DNA of 64,000 nt, taken from the NCBI GenBank assembly GCA_027076405.1, contig JALTJN010000515.1:186001-250000 (forward strand), in the 5' to 3' direction. How positions within the stretch are numbered: the first letter of the stretch is position 1; the number at the start of each line of letters is the position of its first letter. The translations under genes were made by a program, and so were the position numbers. This DNA is from Chromatiales bacterium. Lineage in GTDB: Bacteria > Pseudomonadota > Gammaproteobacteria > UBA6429. The notes beneath the pieces are model-generated. The model ran no database searches, had not been told where the DNA came from, and saw only the letters and a list, made by a program, of their open reading frames with translations. Of the stretch, positions 16,815 through 26,634 are shown piece by piece.

Positions 16815-18677
16815 ATGTGTGGAATTTGCGGAATATTAAACCTTGATACAGAAGATACTGTAGACAAAGATAAAATTGTCACAATGAACGACTGCATGAT
16901 ACATCGGGGCCCCGATGCATCCGGTATCCATATAGATAAAAACCTTGGATTAGGCCACAGACGGTTAAAAATTATTGACCTGGAAGGTGGTGTCCAGCCT
17001 ATGTATGACAATAATAAAAACATTGTTGTTGTATTTAATGGTGAGATTTATAACTTTAAAGAAATACGTTCAAACTTAATGAAAAAAGGTTACATATTTA
17101 ATACAAAATCCGATACCGAAGTTATTATTCATGCCTATCTGGAATATGGTGAAAAATGTGTCGAACATTTTAGAGGGATGTTTGGGATAGCACTATATGA
17201 CAATCGAATTAATAAATTATATTTAATTCGGGATCGACTTGGCATTAAACCCATTTATTATTATCAGGATAAGAACAGCTTCATTTTTTCTTCTGAAATT
17301 AAACCGATATTAAGTACATTAAAAAACAAACCTGATGTCAACTCATCCGCGCTAGACTTTTATATGTCAGTCGGTTATGTGCCCGGAGAAGAGACCCTCT
17401 TCCAGGATATTAAAAAATTAAAACCAGGCCACATATTGTCACTTGAAAATGAAACAGTAACAATTAATGAATACTGGGATTTAAAAAACACACCTGAATC
17501 CAAGATTAGTTTTCCAGATGCACTAAAAGAGTTTGAAAATATTGCAATGGAAAGTATTGAGCTCCGATTAAGAAGTGATGTTCCACTTGGTGCATTTTTA
17601 AGCGGAGGATTAGATTCAAGCGTTATCGTTGCCTTAATGAATAAAGTGAGCAGCAATCAAGTTAAGACATTTTCCGTTGGTTATAAAGATGAGCCTGATG
17701 CCAATGAGCTTGGCTATGCAAAAATAGTAGCTAACAAATTTAAAACAGAACATCACGAGTTTATACTTGAGCCATTAGATTTTTTTAACTCACTAGATTT
17801 ATTATTAGAGCACACGGAAGAACCAATAGTTGAAAGCGCAGCCGTTGCATTATATCAGCTATCCAAGCTCGCCAAAGAACATGTTACAGTAATACTTTCG
17901 GGTGAAGGCGGAGATGAAATACTCGCCGGTTACCCTTTACACCAGCTTTCACCAAAAATAAACGCAACTCATAATGTAGTTAAATTTTTACCACAGTATA
18001 TTAAAAACAAAATAGCTTCAAACATAGACAATGAAAAAATAATGAAATACTGGGACTGGGTAAATTTACCTCTTGATATTCGTTATCAAAGCATTTCTAA
18101 TGATGTTACATCCGGAATAAAAGAAAAGATGTATTCATCTGAAAACTACCTTAATCGAAATACAAAAACGATAGAACATTATAATAACTTATTTCAAAAA
18201 ATGAGTAACGGTACAAACTTACGTAAAATGACCTACTCGGATATTAAAAGCTGGTTACCCGATGATTTACTTGTTAAAGCAGATAAAATGACAATGGCAG
18301 CCTCTCTTGAGTTAAGAGTCCCTCTTCTTGATCATAAACTTGTGGAATATTGTACAGCCCTTCCTGACAATTACAAACTTAACGGTAAACAAGGAAAGTA
18401 CCTGTTAAAAAAATTTGCTGAAAAGTATTTGCCAGATGAAATAATCTATAGAAAGAAAAAAGGATTTCCTGTACCAATCGCAGCATGGTTCAGAGGCGAG
18501 CTTTATGAGAAAACATGTGAAATTTTATTAGATTCAAAAACCCTTGCACGAGGCTATTTTAAACCAGAGTATATTGAGTCAATCCTTAAAAAACACAAAA
18601 ATGGAAGTCAGGATTTAAGCAGGCGAATTTTTTCATTATTAAATCTTGAATTATGGCACCGTAAATATATTGATTAA
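16815..18677 (+). CDS. Asparagine synthase-like amidotransferase, exosortase A-associated amidotransferase 1 type
   Basis: A 620-residue class II glutamine amidotransferase/ATP-pyrophosphatase protein. The catalytic Cys2 of the glutaminase domain follows the initiator Met (MCGICGIL), with RGPDASG and FNGEIYN further on. The synthetase domain has the PP-loop SGGLDSS near residue 262 and SGEGGDEILAGY. The architecture matches AsnB and the exosortase A-associated amidotransferases (TIGR03108) that occur in polysaccharide loci. In such loci the true product is thought to be an amide on a glycan or carrier intermediate rather than free asparagine; this is inference. It starts 91 bases after beta-helix C and is followed after 6 bases by a glycosyltransferase on the same strand. 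Confidence 0.85.
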   Translation: MCGICGILNLDTEDTVDKDKIVTMNDCMIHRGPDASGIHIDKNLGLGHRRLKIIDLEGGVQPMYDNNKNIVVVFNGEIYNFKEIRSNLMKKGYIFNTKSDTEVIIHAYLEYGEKCVEHFRGMFGIALYDNRINKLYLIRDRLGIKPIYYYQDKNSFIFSSEIKPILSTLKNKPDVNSSALDFYMSVGYVPGEETLFQDIKKLKPGHILSLENETVTINEYWDLKNTPESKISFPDALKEFENIAMESIELRLRSDVPLGAFLSGGLDSSVIVALMNKVSSNQVKTFSVGYKDEPDANELGYAKIVANKFKTEHHEFILEPLDFFNSLDLLLEHTEEPIVESAAVALYQLSKLAKEHVTVILSGEGGDEILAGYPLHQLSPKINATHNVVKFLPQYIKNKIASNIDNEKIMKYWDWVNLPLDIRYQSISNDVTSGIKEKMYSSENYLNRNTKTIEHYNNLFQKMSNGTNLRKMTYSDIKSWLPDDLLVKADKMTMAASLELRVPLLDHKLVEYCTALPDNYKLNGKQGKYLLKKFAEKYLPDEIIYRKKKGFPVPIAAWFRGELYEKTCEILLDSKTLARGYFKPEYIESILKKHKNGSQDLSRRIFSLLNLELWHRKYID

Positions 18678-18683
18678 AATATA

Positions 18684-19868
18684 ATGAATTTATTAATTAT
18701 TACAAACTTATTCCCTACTCCAGCTGACCATGAAAGAGGCATATTCACACTACAACTGGTTAAAAGACTACAAAAACATGCCAATGTTACTGTAGTCTGC
18801 CCTCTTCCATGGTTCCCGAAAATAAATTTTTTAAACAATATAAAGGTATTTAACAAATGGTCAACATTTTCAAATGTTCCATTAAAATACATAATAGATG
18901 GTGTAGAAGTACATTCGCCAAAATATATTTTGCTACCTAAAATATCAGAAAATATCCATGATAAATTAATGATGGCAGGTATTATAAGATATGTTAGAAA
19001 GCTACATAAGAACATTCACTTTGATGCAGTAAATTCACAGTGGCTCTACCCAGACAGTGTTGCAGCTGGAAAAATCACAAAGAAACTTCAAATACCTCAT
19101 ATACCAACAGGGTTAGGATGTGATGTAAACCTTGATATTTACCAACCGGTAAAAGGTAATAAAATACTTGATATGTTACATCATTCCAGAGCAATAACTG
19201 TTGTATCTAATGGATTAAAAGAAGAGTTAATAAAAAATAACATAGAAAATAATAAGATCACCGTTATACCAAATGGTATTGATATTGATAAATTCAAGAT
19301 ACTGAACAAAGATGAATGTAGAAAAAACCTGAATATTCCAAAAGAACAGTCTGTTATTTTATATGTAGGTCGTTTAAGTGAAGAGAAAAATGTTTCAACA
19401 TTAATAAAAGCAGCTTCTAAACTAATTAAGACAAATCAAACATTGCATGTTTATCTTGTTGGTGACGGACCATTACGTAGTGAGCTAGAATTACTGGCCA
19501 ATAAACTAGGCACACTTAAAAACATCCACTTTATTGGAAAAATTGTTCATGATTTAGTAGGCACATGGATGGGTGCTACGGATTATTTTTGCTTACCTAG
19601 TCTTCGAGAAGGTTGTCCCAACGTAATTTTAGAATCGTTAGGATGTGGCAGACCTGTTATTGCCAGCAATGTTGGTGCAATCCCGGATATTGTAACAAAT
19701 GAGTCGGGGATTTTATTTACACCTGAAGATGTCACCGGTCTAACTAATGCATTGAGCACGGCACTAAGAACAAACTGGAATGAAGAGATTATTAACAAAT
19801 CCGTTAAAAATCTTTCATGGGAAAATGCAGCAAAAAAATATACAAATGTATTTATCTCGGCAATATAA
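18684..19868 (+). CDS. Glycosyltransferase family 4
   Basis: A 394-residue GT-B glycosyltransferase. The N-terminal domain starts MNLLIITNLFPTPADHERG, with the acceptor-binding loop. The C-terminal donor domain has VIPNGIDIDKF, ILYVGRLSEEKN, YLVGDGPLRSELE and the E-x7-E-type motif in REGCPNVILESLGCGRPVIA. It transfers a sugar from an activated nucleotide onto a lipid-linked glycan at the cytoplasmic membrane. The sugar cannot be read from sequence. It lies 6 bases after the amidotransferase stop, forming one unit with it, and ends exactly against the convergent deacetylase. Confidence 0.87.
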   Translation: MNLLIITNLFPTPADHERGIFTLQLVKRLQKHANVTVVCPLPWFPKINFLNNIKVFNKWSTFSNVPLKYIIDGVEVHSPKYILLPKISENIHDKLMMAGIIRYVRKLHKNIHFDAVNSQWLYPDSVAAGKITKKLQIPHIPTGLGCDVNLDIYQPVKGNKILDMLHHSRAITVVSNGLKEELIKNNIENNKITVIPNGIDIDKFKILNKDECRKNLNIPKEQSVILYVGRLSEEKNVSTLIKAASKLIKTNQTLHVYLVGDGPLRSELELLANKLGTLKNIHFIGKIVHDLVGTWMGATDYFCLPSLREGCPNVILESLGCGRPVIASNVGAIPDIVTNESGILFTPEDVTGLTNALSTALRTNWNEEIINKSVKNLSWENAAKKYTNVFISAI

Positions 19869-20480
19869 CTATCTTAATAGTTGACATTTTAAGCCGTATT
19901 TTGAATAATTATTTAGAATTTGTGGAAGAGCCTCAACCGTTAAATCATAATCATCGTGAAATAATAAAATATCTCCCGCAACGACATTATTATAACTAAC
20001 ATTATTGATTACATTAGCCTTACTTTCAAAAGAGTCCATGCTATCTACAGACCACATTACAACTTTAAAATTATATAAATAAAGTAATAATAGTCCGAGA
20101 ATAGTCAAATCTCCGTAAGGAGGTCGATAAAGCTCAAATTTAAAATTGAATTTTTTCTCAAGTTTCCTCGATTTATTAAAATCATCCTTTATCTGTTTAA
20201 AGCCAATTTGTTTTAAGCTATGATGTTTATAAGAATGGTAACCTATAGCATGCCCTTCTTCCAACACAGCCTTTACAACATCCGGATATTTTTCCATATC
20301 ACTACCGACCATAAAAAATGTAGCTTTAGCATTATTGTTTCTTAATGTTTTTATGATCTTCAAAGTATTATACGGATGTGGGCCATCATCAAAGGTGATA
20401 TAAATACCAGACTTTTTACCCTTACGTATAATCAAAAAAGGTAAAACCAAATATATAACTTTCTTTATAAATTCTTTCAT
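19869..20480 (-). CDS. NodB-type polysaccharide deacetylase, short
   Basis: A 203-residue carbohydrate esterase family 4 protein. The NodB motifs are present: YITFDDGPHPYN with the catalytic and metal Asp, the metal-binding His set in GYHSYKHHSL, and RPPYGD. Motif 4 includes WSVDSMDS and motif 5 the LFHDD segment near the end. A hydrophobic N-terminal stretch (KKVIYLVLPFLII) suggests membrane anchoring or an uncleaved signal. It probably removes N-acetyl groups from hexosamine in the exopolysaccharide. It is the last gene of the minus-strand unit that starts upstream of 30405. Its stop directly abuts the stop of the convergent glycosyltransferase. Confidence 0.87.
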   Translation of the reverse strand: MKEFIKKVIYLVLPFLIIRKGKKSGIYITFDDGPHPYNTLKIIKTLRNNNAKATFFMVGSDMEKYPDVVKAVLEEGHAIGYHSYKHHSLKQIGFKQIKDDFNKSRKLEKKFNFKFELYRPPYGDLTILGLLLLYLYNFKVVMWSVDSMDSFESKANVINNVSYNNVVAGDILLFHDDYDLTVEALPQILNNYSKYGLKCQLLR

Positions 20481-20484
20481 TTAT

Positions 20485-21684
20485 TTAGTTAAAAACACCG
20501 GAGGTGTGTATAATATTTTCTGCATTTCTGCTCCATGTATGCTCTGATACCAATTTAGTGTATGCAGCAGTTGATAATCGCTTTCGCATAGCCATATGAT
20601 TTATCATACTGTTTAATTTTATTTCTAAATCATTCATATCAAGAATATCAAACAGCAAGGCATCTTTATCATGTGTCAATACATCTGTAATTGGCAATAA
20701 TTTGGGGGCAACAATAGGTATACCTAACCCCATAAATTCAAACATAACAACGGGTGAGCCAAACTCATTTGAATGAGTGATTACGGCTATATCCAGCAAT
20801 GATAAATATTTTCTGATTTCACTACGCTGAACTGCTCCTGTCAGGATAACATCATCTTCTAAATTTAGTGTTACCATCTTTGTACGTACTTCGTCTAAAA
20901 CAGCACCATCGCCAATTAATAGTAATTTTAAATTTTTGTTATTCACTTTTAATTTAGCAAAAACATCAACTAGTAAATCAAGTCTATCCCAGTTATCAAA
21001 CCAGCCGGCAAATCCCAATACTGTTTTATCTGTTAAATTATATTTTGTTGCAAGATTATCCACATGTCTGCAACCATCGAAGACATCGGGGTTGATAGCA
21101 TTTGGGGTAACTTCAATTATATCTGCGGCAACACCCTGTTTTACAATCATATTCTTAAGATACGATGAAACAGTATGTATTGAAGTACATCGCTTAAATA
21201 TATATCGCTCAAATAAACCACACAATTTCTTAAATGATTGCTTACGCGCACGTTCTTTAATGCCACTTACTTCATTTGCCTCTAGTACAAAAGGAATATC
21301 ATATTTTTTAGCTTTACGTGCACCTGCAAACATATAAAAAGCGTAACGCTCGTAAATAATATCATAGTTGTTATTTGCCAGTTCAGACTCCAACCTTCTT
21401 GAAGCTGGAATATTGTACAACACTTCAATTAGTTCAAAAGCCATATTCGGTATATGCTTACTTATGAATTTCCATAGCGAATCAATACCTGAAGTTTTTA
21501 CATTTGATTTATCAACAGGTGCATTACCTGCATTTTGAAGAGGATCTACTCCGGGAGGTGATAAAACCGTAACAGTATGCCCAAGCTTTTCCAGAGCATT
21601 AACTATACTTGATATATGTACACCTTCTGCTCCCCGCCCCTGAGTCCTATGATGATACAAGATGTGTAAGTTATTATTATTCAT
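20485..21684 (-). CDS. Glycosyltransferase family 4
   Basis: A 399-residue GT-B glycosyltransferase. N-terminal features are ILYHHRTQGRGAEGVHI and HTVTVLSPPGVDP. The donor half holds EVTPNAINPDVF, LGFAGWFDNWDRLD, LLLIGDGAVLDEV and FGSPVVMFEFMGLGIPIVAP, where Glu residues would contact the nucleotide sugar. The GRGAEGVH opening is shared with glycosyltransferases of exosortase-type loci. It overlaps the upstream glycosyltransferase by 8 bases, so translation is coupled. Donor and acceptor are unknown. Confidence 0.86.
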   Translation of the reverse strand: MNNNNLHILYHHRTQGRGAEGVHISSIVNALEKLGHTVTVLSPPGVDPLQNAGNAPVDKSNVKTSGIDSLWKFISKHIPNMAFELIEVLYNIPASRRLESELANNNYDIIYERYAFYMFAGARKAKKYDIPFVLEANEVSGIKERARKQSFKKLCGLFERYIFKRCTSIHTVSSYLKNMIVKQGVAADIIEVTPNAINPDVFDGCRHVDNLATKYNLTDKTVLGFAGWFDNWDRLDLLVDVFAKLKVNNKNLKLLLIGDGAVLDEVRTKMVTLNLEDDVILTGAVQRSEIRKYLSLLDIAVITHSNEFGSPVVMFEFMGLGIPIVAPKLLPITDVLTHDKDALLFDILDMNDLEIKLNSMINHMAMRKRLSTAAYTKLVSEHTWSRNAENIIHTSGVFN

Positions 21685-22780
21685 TATAATCTTCCAGACA
21701 TTGCAGATACAATGCTCTATATTTCTCTAAAACTACTTTTTCATGAAACTCATTATTAAAAAGTTTATATGCTTCAACCCCTAATTTTTTAATTAGATCT
21801 GGAGCGTTAATAAATCGCAGAATTTTTTCAGAATAATTCTTAACATTGTTTAATGTAACCAAATATCCGGTTTTATCATCAATAACTGTCTCAGGTATCC
21901 CTCCAACTTCAGTTGCGATAGAAGGCATCCCAATACGCATTGACTCAAGTAGAGCAATGGATACACCTTCATAATTTGATGATATAACATAAACATCATT
22001 TTCAGATAATATTTCATGAATGTCATCACGAAACCCTAGAAATGTCACATTATCTTTAATATCAAGAGTATTGCTATACGTTTCAAGACGCGATTTTTCT
22101 GGTCCATCGCCAACAATTGTTAAATGAAAATCTGACGATTTTTTAAAAGTCTCATTAAACGCATCCAAAAGGTAAAAATAATTTTTAATTTTCGCCAGAC
22201 GTCCAGTTGTTACAAACCTGATTTCTTTTTGATGGTTATACTTATTACAGTACTCAACTCCATCAATACCATTATGTATGGTAGCAAGAAGAGAATCATC
22301 GATTTTAATATCGCTAGCAATATATTTTTTAATAGAGTTTGAAACTGAAACAATTTTACACACATTTTTAGAATAATATCGTTCAGCATAATGGCGAATG
22401 TACATTTTTATGCTGGAAATTAAACCGCCAGGATATTCCATATAAGACCCATGTACTGTATGAATCATTTTACAAGGAGTTTTATTAACAGCAATTGCAC
22501 CCTCTAAATAAACACCCCAATCATGTGTATGCAAAACATCAACTTGATGGTGCTGTATTAAGTCACGTATTTTAAAAGGCAGATGAAAATTATTGCCTTC
22601 TGGACTATTTAAACAATAGACATTCACTTTACTGGTCAGATGCTCTATTAGCTCGCCTTTTCGTTTTGTTAAACATATACTTACTTTATAATCAACGCAT
22701 AATTTATTTGCATAATGAACAACGACTTTTTCAGCCCCACCAAATTCAAGCGACTCGATTAAATGCATAATGTGGATCAT
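21677..22780 (-). CDS. Glycosyltransferase family 4
   Basis: A 367-residue GT-B enzyme. The start MIHIMHLIESLEFGGAEKVV carries the glycine-rich acceptor loop. The donor domain has IHNGIDGVEY, VTTGRLAKIKNY, LTIVGDGPEKSRLE and SSNYEGVSIALLESMRIGMPS with the two Glu residues of the E-x7-E motif. It resembles GT4 enzymes of capsule and exopolysaccharide assembly. It overlaps both neighbours (4 bases with the gene before it, 8 with the one after), consistent with a tight polycistronic message. The exact linkage formed is not predictable. Confidence 0.87.
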   Translation of the reverse strand: MIHIMHLIESLEFGGAEKVVVHYANKLCVDYKVSICLTKRKGELIEHLTSKVNVYCLNSPEGNNFHLPFKIRDLIQHHQVDVLHTHDWGVYLEGAIAVNKTPCKMIHTVHGSYMEYPGGLISSIKMYIRHYAERYYSKNVCKIVSVSNSIKKYIASDIKIDDSLLATIHNGIDGVEYCNKYNHQKEIRFVTTGRLAKIKNYFYLLDAFNETFKKSSDFHLTIVGDGPEKSRLETYSNTLDIKDNVTFLGFRDDIHEILSENDVYVISSNYEGVSIALLESMRIGMPSIATEVGGIPETVIDDKTGYLVTLNNVKNYSEKILRFINAPDLIKKLGVEAYKLFNNEFHEKVVLEKYRALYLQCLEDYNE

Positions 22781-23883
22781 ATAGTTTTCTCACACTGCGA
22801 AAGACTTTTTATCTTTGTGTACATTTCCCAGGCAGTAACATAATGTAGTTTGTAACCATCCTTCTTATATTTCTCTTCTAAAGTAGTCCATAATACTTTG
22901 AAGCCATTTTGGCTAAAAAACATATCAGGTGTTTCATCCTGAAGGCCATGTGTATGCAACTTAATAAAAACATGGTCATCAGCACCACTGATAGAAATAT
23001 TACAACTCTCCCACAAATCAACCCGAGAAGCAGATGGTGGGTTATCGTAAGATAACTCACTGGATTCAATTCGGGGAATTAAACCAAATTTTCTGGATTT
23101 CCAATTTAATGTTAATGGGCCTTGTATCATTAATAATTCGTTATATTTTTTCCAGTCACCTACTTTTAATTTTTGTCCCTTGTTATGAGATTTAGATTTC
23201 CCATCCTCTTTCGCCAAATAAATGTTATTTATAGTTGATGTCTGAGTATCACTAGGAGCAGACGGCATAGTCATATCATATTCACAGCCAGTATTTATTA
23301 GCACATCAATCTCATTATCCACGCCACACCATTTTCCATCTGGCCTGGAATTGTCTAATGCCCAGTTACCGTGTATAAAACCATATACAATTTGGCCATT
23401 TTCATTCTTTCTTAATAAGTTATGTTTGTTGTATAAAAGCTCTTTAAAGTCATTTAACGTTTCTGATAAATTTTCTGCCGTATCATTATCATGGTGAAGG
23501 TGAATTTCTACGTCACCTAAATTAGCTTCTTTCATTTCCTTTAGTTGATCTAAAATCCATTCGTCATATTCTTCAATAGGGTAAAAATAACTATGCTGTG
23601 GATGTCTACCATTGCTATCTGTATGGTCAATCGCAATCAGCTTATACTCTTTAACCCATTTTTCTACTCTCGAGCGAGCCAGTTCTTTTGTTGCAGAGCC
23701 ATAATATGGTTCATAATGGTCTGCCAAACAAAAATAAATATGCTTGGTCTTAACCGTGGAGTTTATTTTTGAAAATATCTTTTGTTTAATATATGAAGAT
23801 ATCCATATTTGCATATTTCTTGCTTTAAGTGTTATCCAGAATAAAATAATAACAAGCAATATAAAAATGATAAAATAAATCAT
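22777..23883 (-). CDS. Membrane-anchored protein of a NodB/glycosidase-like fold, function unknown
   Basis: 368 residues from ATG 23883, which overlaps the upstream stop as ATGA and has GAAGAAGG before it; a TTG six codons upstream is less likely. One N-terminal membrane segment (MIYFIIFILLVIILFWITL) anchors a soluble domain. Potential metal or catalytic residues cluster in LADHYEPYYG, IHLHHDND, GFIHGNWALDNS and IKLHTHGLQD, a His/Asp pattern reminiscent of deacetylase (NodB) barrels but without the TFDDG motif. It sits between glycosyltransferases in a coupled operon, so a glycan-modifying or glycan-binding role is likely. I do not recognise a named family with certainty. Confidence 0.6.
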   Translation of the reverse strand: MIYFIIFILLVIILFWITLKARNMQIWISSYIKQKIFSKINSTVKTKHIYFCLADHYEPYYGSATKELARSRVEKWVKEYKLIAIDHTDSNGRHPQHSYFYPIEEYDEWILDQLKEMKEANLGDVEIHLHHDNDTAENLSETLNDFKELLYNKHNLLRKNENGQIVYGFIHGNWALDNSRPDGKWCGVDNEIDVLINTGCEYDMTMPSAPSDTQTSTINNIYLAKEDGKSKSHNKGQKLKVGDWKKYNELLMIQGPLTLNWKSRKFGLIPRIESSELSYDNPPSASRVDLWESCNISISGADDHVFIKLHTHGLQDETPDMFFSQNGFKVLWTTLEEKYKKDGYKLHYVTAWEMYTKIKSLSQCEKTI

Positions 23884-25037
23884 CTTTCTGCCTTCTTCCA
23901 AATTGACTGGGTATTTTTGCTAAGAAAGCGTATCCCGCCACGGAGTAACGCAAGATTCATAACTGTAAAATACATCGGCACATATAATAATGTGTTTAAT
24001 TTTTTATCACGGTTTAACCAGGCGTACAATGAAATAACATAGAATATTACCTGCAAGACAAAAAAAATAAGCATATCAATACGTTCAAGTTTTAAAATTG
24101 GAAGAAAAAACATGAGAAGCAAGAAGTATGGCGCAAACCATCTCAAAACTTTATGTGATATAAAAGTAAATGAAAACCAATTTTTCGGAGGAAAAATATA
24201 TTTTTTCTCAATAGTTAAAGTCTGAAATGCGCCTGCTGCCATTCTTACTTTTACATTAAAATCGTCAATAAGATCCTTTGACGCTTCTTCAAAAGCTTTA
24301 GCATTTTTTTCATAAATAATTCTATGTCCGGATTTAATAACACTAAATGTTATTGCGGCATCATCATTAATTAGATTTACATCTATTGGTTTAAACAATG
24401 ATTTTCTGATTGCAAGAATTTCTCCCTCAGCACCAGTGATTGACCCCAAATCACTCTCGGCTTGTTTTATTTTCGATTCATATTTCCAATACAAACCATC
24501 TCCTTTTGAGGATTGTCTGTCAGAACTATCATAAATGTGTTTTGCTCCGGTAACAGCACCAATATTTTTATCTGAGAAATGTTTAACAAGTTCTCTAACA
24601 GAATCCCTACTAAAATCATTATTAGCATCAGAAAAAATGATGATTTCACCCGTCGATAATTCTACACCACGGTTTAATGCTGCAGATTTACCTTTTCTTT
24701 CATCTTCATGCAGACCAATTACTGATTGTTCTGAATATCCGGATACTATTTTATTAGTATCATCTGAAGAGCCGTCTGAAACGACAATTATTTGAAATAT
24801 ATCCTTTGGATAATCTATAGCTAAAGTATTTTCAATTTTTTTAGCGATTACCTTTTCTTCGTTATAGGCAGCTATAATAAAACTAACGGCTGGCAACTCA
24901 TTGTCTTCCAACATTTTAACCCTGGTGTCTTTTTTAAACCATCTGGACAGAGAAATAATGAATACAGGATAAAATAAATAATTATACAAAAATAAAAATA
25001 TTGATGTATAAATAACGATCATCACAACATCCGTCAT
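23880..25037 (-). CDS. Glycosyltransferase family 2, membrane processive type
   Basis: A 385-residue GT-A glycosyltransferase with an N-terminal membrane helix, a cytosolic catalytic domain and three or so C-terminal membrane helices. Catalytic features are FIIAAYNEEKVIAKKIENTL, VVSDGSSDDT, the DXD-like FSDANNDF, TGAEGEILAIRKSLF and NDDAAITF. This layout matches the cellulose/hyaluronan synthase-like branch that can polymerise or extend beta-linked sugars. It overlaps the phosphotransferase upstream by 4 bases and the membrane protein downstream by 4 bases. The donor sugar is unknown. Confidence 0.86.
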   Translation of the reverse strand: MTDVVMIVIYTSIFLFLYNYLFYPVFIISLSRWFKKDTRVKMLEDNELPAVSFIIAAYNEEKVIAKKIENTLAIDYPKDIFQIIVVSDGSSDDTNKIVSGYSEQSVIGLHEDERKGKSAALNRGVELSTGEIIIFSDANNDFSRDSVRELVKHFSDKNIGAVTGAKHIYDSSDRQSSKGDGLYWKYESKIKQAESDLGSITGAEGEILAIRKSLFKPIDVNLINDDAAITFSVIKSGHRIIYEKNAKAFEEASKDLIDDFNVKVRMAAGAFQTLTIEKKYIFPPKNWFSFTFISHKVLRWFAPYFLLLMFFLPILKLERIDMLIFFVLQVIFYVISLYAWLNRDKKLNTLLYVPMYFTVMNLALLRGGIRFLSKNTQSIWKKAER

Positions 25038-26611
25038 AACTCATCTCCATCAATATAATTTAGTACTGTTTCTAATGAAATCTTGTAGTTCTCATTATCA
25101 TAACTATCCTTGTAATTAGAATGAAACCTGCATGAATAATGATGAACAAAAAACAAAATAAGCAAACGAGATTTTTGTTTTTCATTTAACTTCAATTTTG
25201 AGCAATATATATCTATCATTTTATTTTCATAATACTCGATCCGGGAGTTAACTAAAGCGGCAAATGCTTGTGAAAAATCACAACCATATTTAATCTGGTA
25301 ATTATAAACGATCAAATAATACAGATCGATCAAGGGATAGCCGTTAATCATTGACTGTTCCCAATCTATAACCCCGGATACATTATGTTTTTTATCTAAA
25401 ACAAAATTTTCAATTTTTGCATCACCATGCATAAACACAGACAACTCCAGATCTAAATCAGAAACATAATTCAATATTATGTTGTGAGATTTAATATCGT
25501 TTGGTGAGCGCGCATTTAAAATACTAAACCAATTAGGAATTACATTTAAAATGGTTTTATCTTTTTTTAAGGTTCCGTTTGCCAATTCAAGCAAAACATC
25601 AAAAATACTTAATGTCATGTCTTTTATATCTTTAGCAAGTGCGTCGACTGTAATTCCCTTGCTACCTTCCATTGTAAAAATATTGTACCCAAAGTATTTG
25701 AATTCAAAATAATCATGTGAAACGTATTTTGATATAGAAGGTGTTTTGGCTAAATATTCAATTGATTTCTTTTCGTTAACCCTTTGACTGTAGGCTTCTT
25801 CTTCATATGTCACAATCACTATTAAGGTTTCACTTCTTTTCCTAGTATGGATATATGTGAATATTAACTTTCCTCTTTTATATAAAATACTCGCAATAAC
25901 ATATTTCTTATTATTTTCTGGTAATTGATTTGTGATAAACTCTAATAGATCATCATGAAAAAACTTACTCTTGGCATTTTCTTTTATTAACCAAATGTTG
26001 CTACTGACAAAAAGACGAGACAAACGGGAGTTAAACAAAAAACTGCGGAACTTTTCTTTTATTAAAAAAGTATTTTTATTAGAGAAATATGATCCTTCAG
26101 AAAACGATTCATAAGGTTCATTATCATAATAAATTGTAGGAAGTTTTTTTATGGTTGCATTGCTTATTTTTTTGCTTAATGAATGATATCTGCAATCATA
26201 AAAAACATTGATGATTTTTTTGACAAGGGATCTGGTGCGAGATTTTATACTGTAATAATTTTCTTCTAAAAAACATACAACACCATCTGTACAAAGATTG
26301 TTACTAATCAAACTGATAATATGCTCTTCTTGAAATATAACAGGGTCTTTGATGGCATCCACAATAATCGCATTGAACTTAAGTCCCGTAAACTGATCGC
26401 AGGTTATATTAGTTACTTTGTTATTAGATGAATGAACATTATTACCAAATACATAAAGCTCATCACAATATTGTGTTATATACTCGATCGCATCATGATT
26501 AAAGCTACCAACGATCAACACTCGTCCTTTCAAATGAGGCACTAAGTGCATCCACCATGCAACCACCATATATTCAACCCATGATTTAGTGTTTTTTATT
26601 ATATAATTCAT
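25034..26611 (-). CDS. Two-part protein: Rossmann-like N-terminus and APH-type kinase C-terminus
   Basis: 525 residues. Residues about 20-125 (starting GRVLIVGSFNHDAIEYI and including FNAIIVDAIKDPVIF) look like a degenerate SAM-methyltransferase or Rossmann fold without a clear glycine-rich loop. Residues about 250-520 form a protein kinase-like phosphotransferase of the aminoglycoside/choline kinase group, with the catalytic loop HGDAKIENFVLD near 395 and the metal-binding Asp in GVIDWEQS. Related kinases in polysaccharide loci phosphorylate sugars or small alcohols; the substrate here is unknown. Both neighbours are close (4-base overlap downstream, 23 bases upstream). A fusion of this kind is unusual and the N-terminal assignment is tentative. 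Confidence 0.7.
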   Translation of the reverse strand: MNYIIKNTKSWVEYMVVAWWMHLVPHLKGRVLIVGSFNHDAIEYITQYCDELYVFGNNVHSSNNKVTNITCDQFTGLKFNAIIVDAIKDPVIFQEEHIISLISNNLCTDGVVCFLEENYYSIKSRTRSLVKKIINVFYDCRYHSLSKKISNATIKKLPTIYYDNEPYESFSEGSYFSNKNTFLIKEKFRSFLFNSRLSRLFVSSNIWLIKENAKSKFFHDDLLEFITNQLPENNKKYVIASILYKRGKLIFTYIHTRKRSETLIVIVTYEEEAYSQRVNEKKSIEYLAKTPSISKYVSHDYFEFKYFGYNIFTMEGSKGITVDALAKDIKDMTLSIFDVLLELANGTLKKDKTILNVIPNWFSILNARSPNDIKSHNIILNYVSDLDLELSVFMHGDAKIENFVLDKKHNVSGVIDWEQSMINGYPLIDLYYLIVYNYQIKYGCDFSQAFAALVNSRIEYYENKMIDIYCSKLKLNEKQKSRLLILFFVHHYSCRFHSNYKDSYDNENYKISLETVLNYIDGDEL

Positions 26612-26634
26612 TTAATTTATTAAATCAGGTTAAA

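Noticed and set aside
20936..21337. 133-residue plus-strand frame
   Set aside because: It is antisense to a clear GT4 glycosyltransferase and has no supporting motif.
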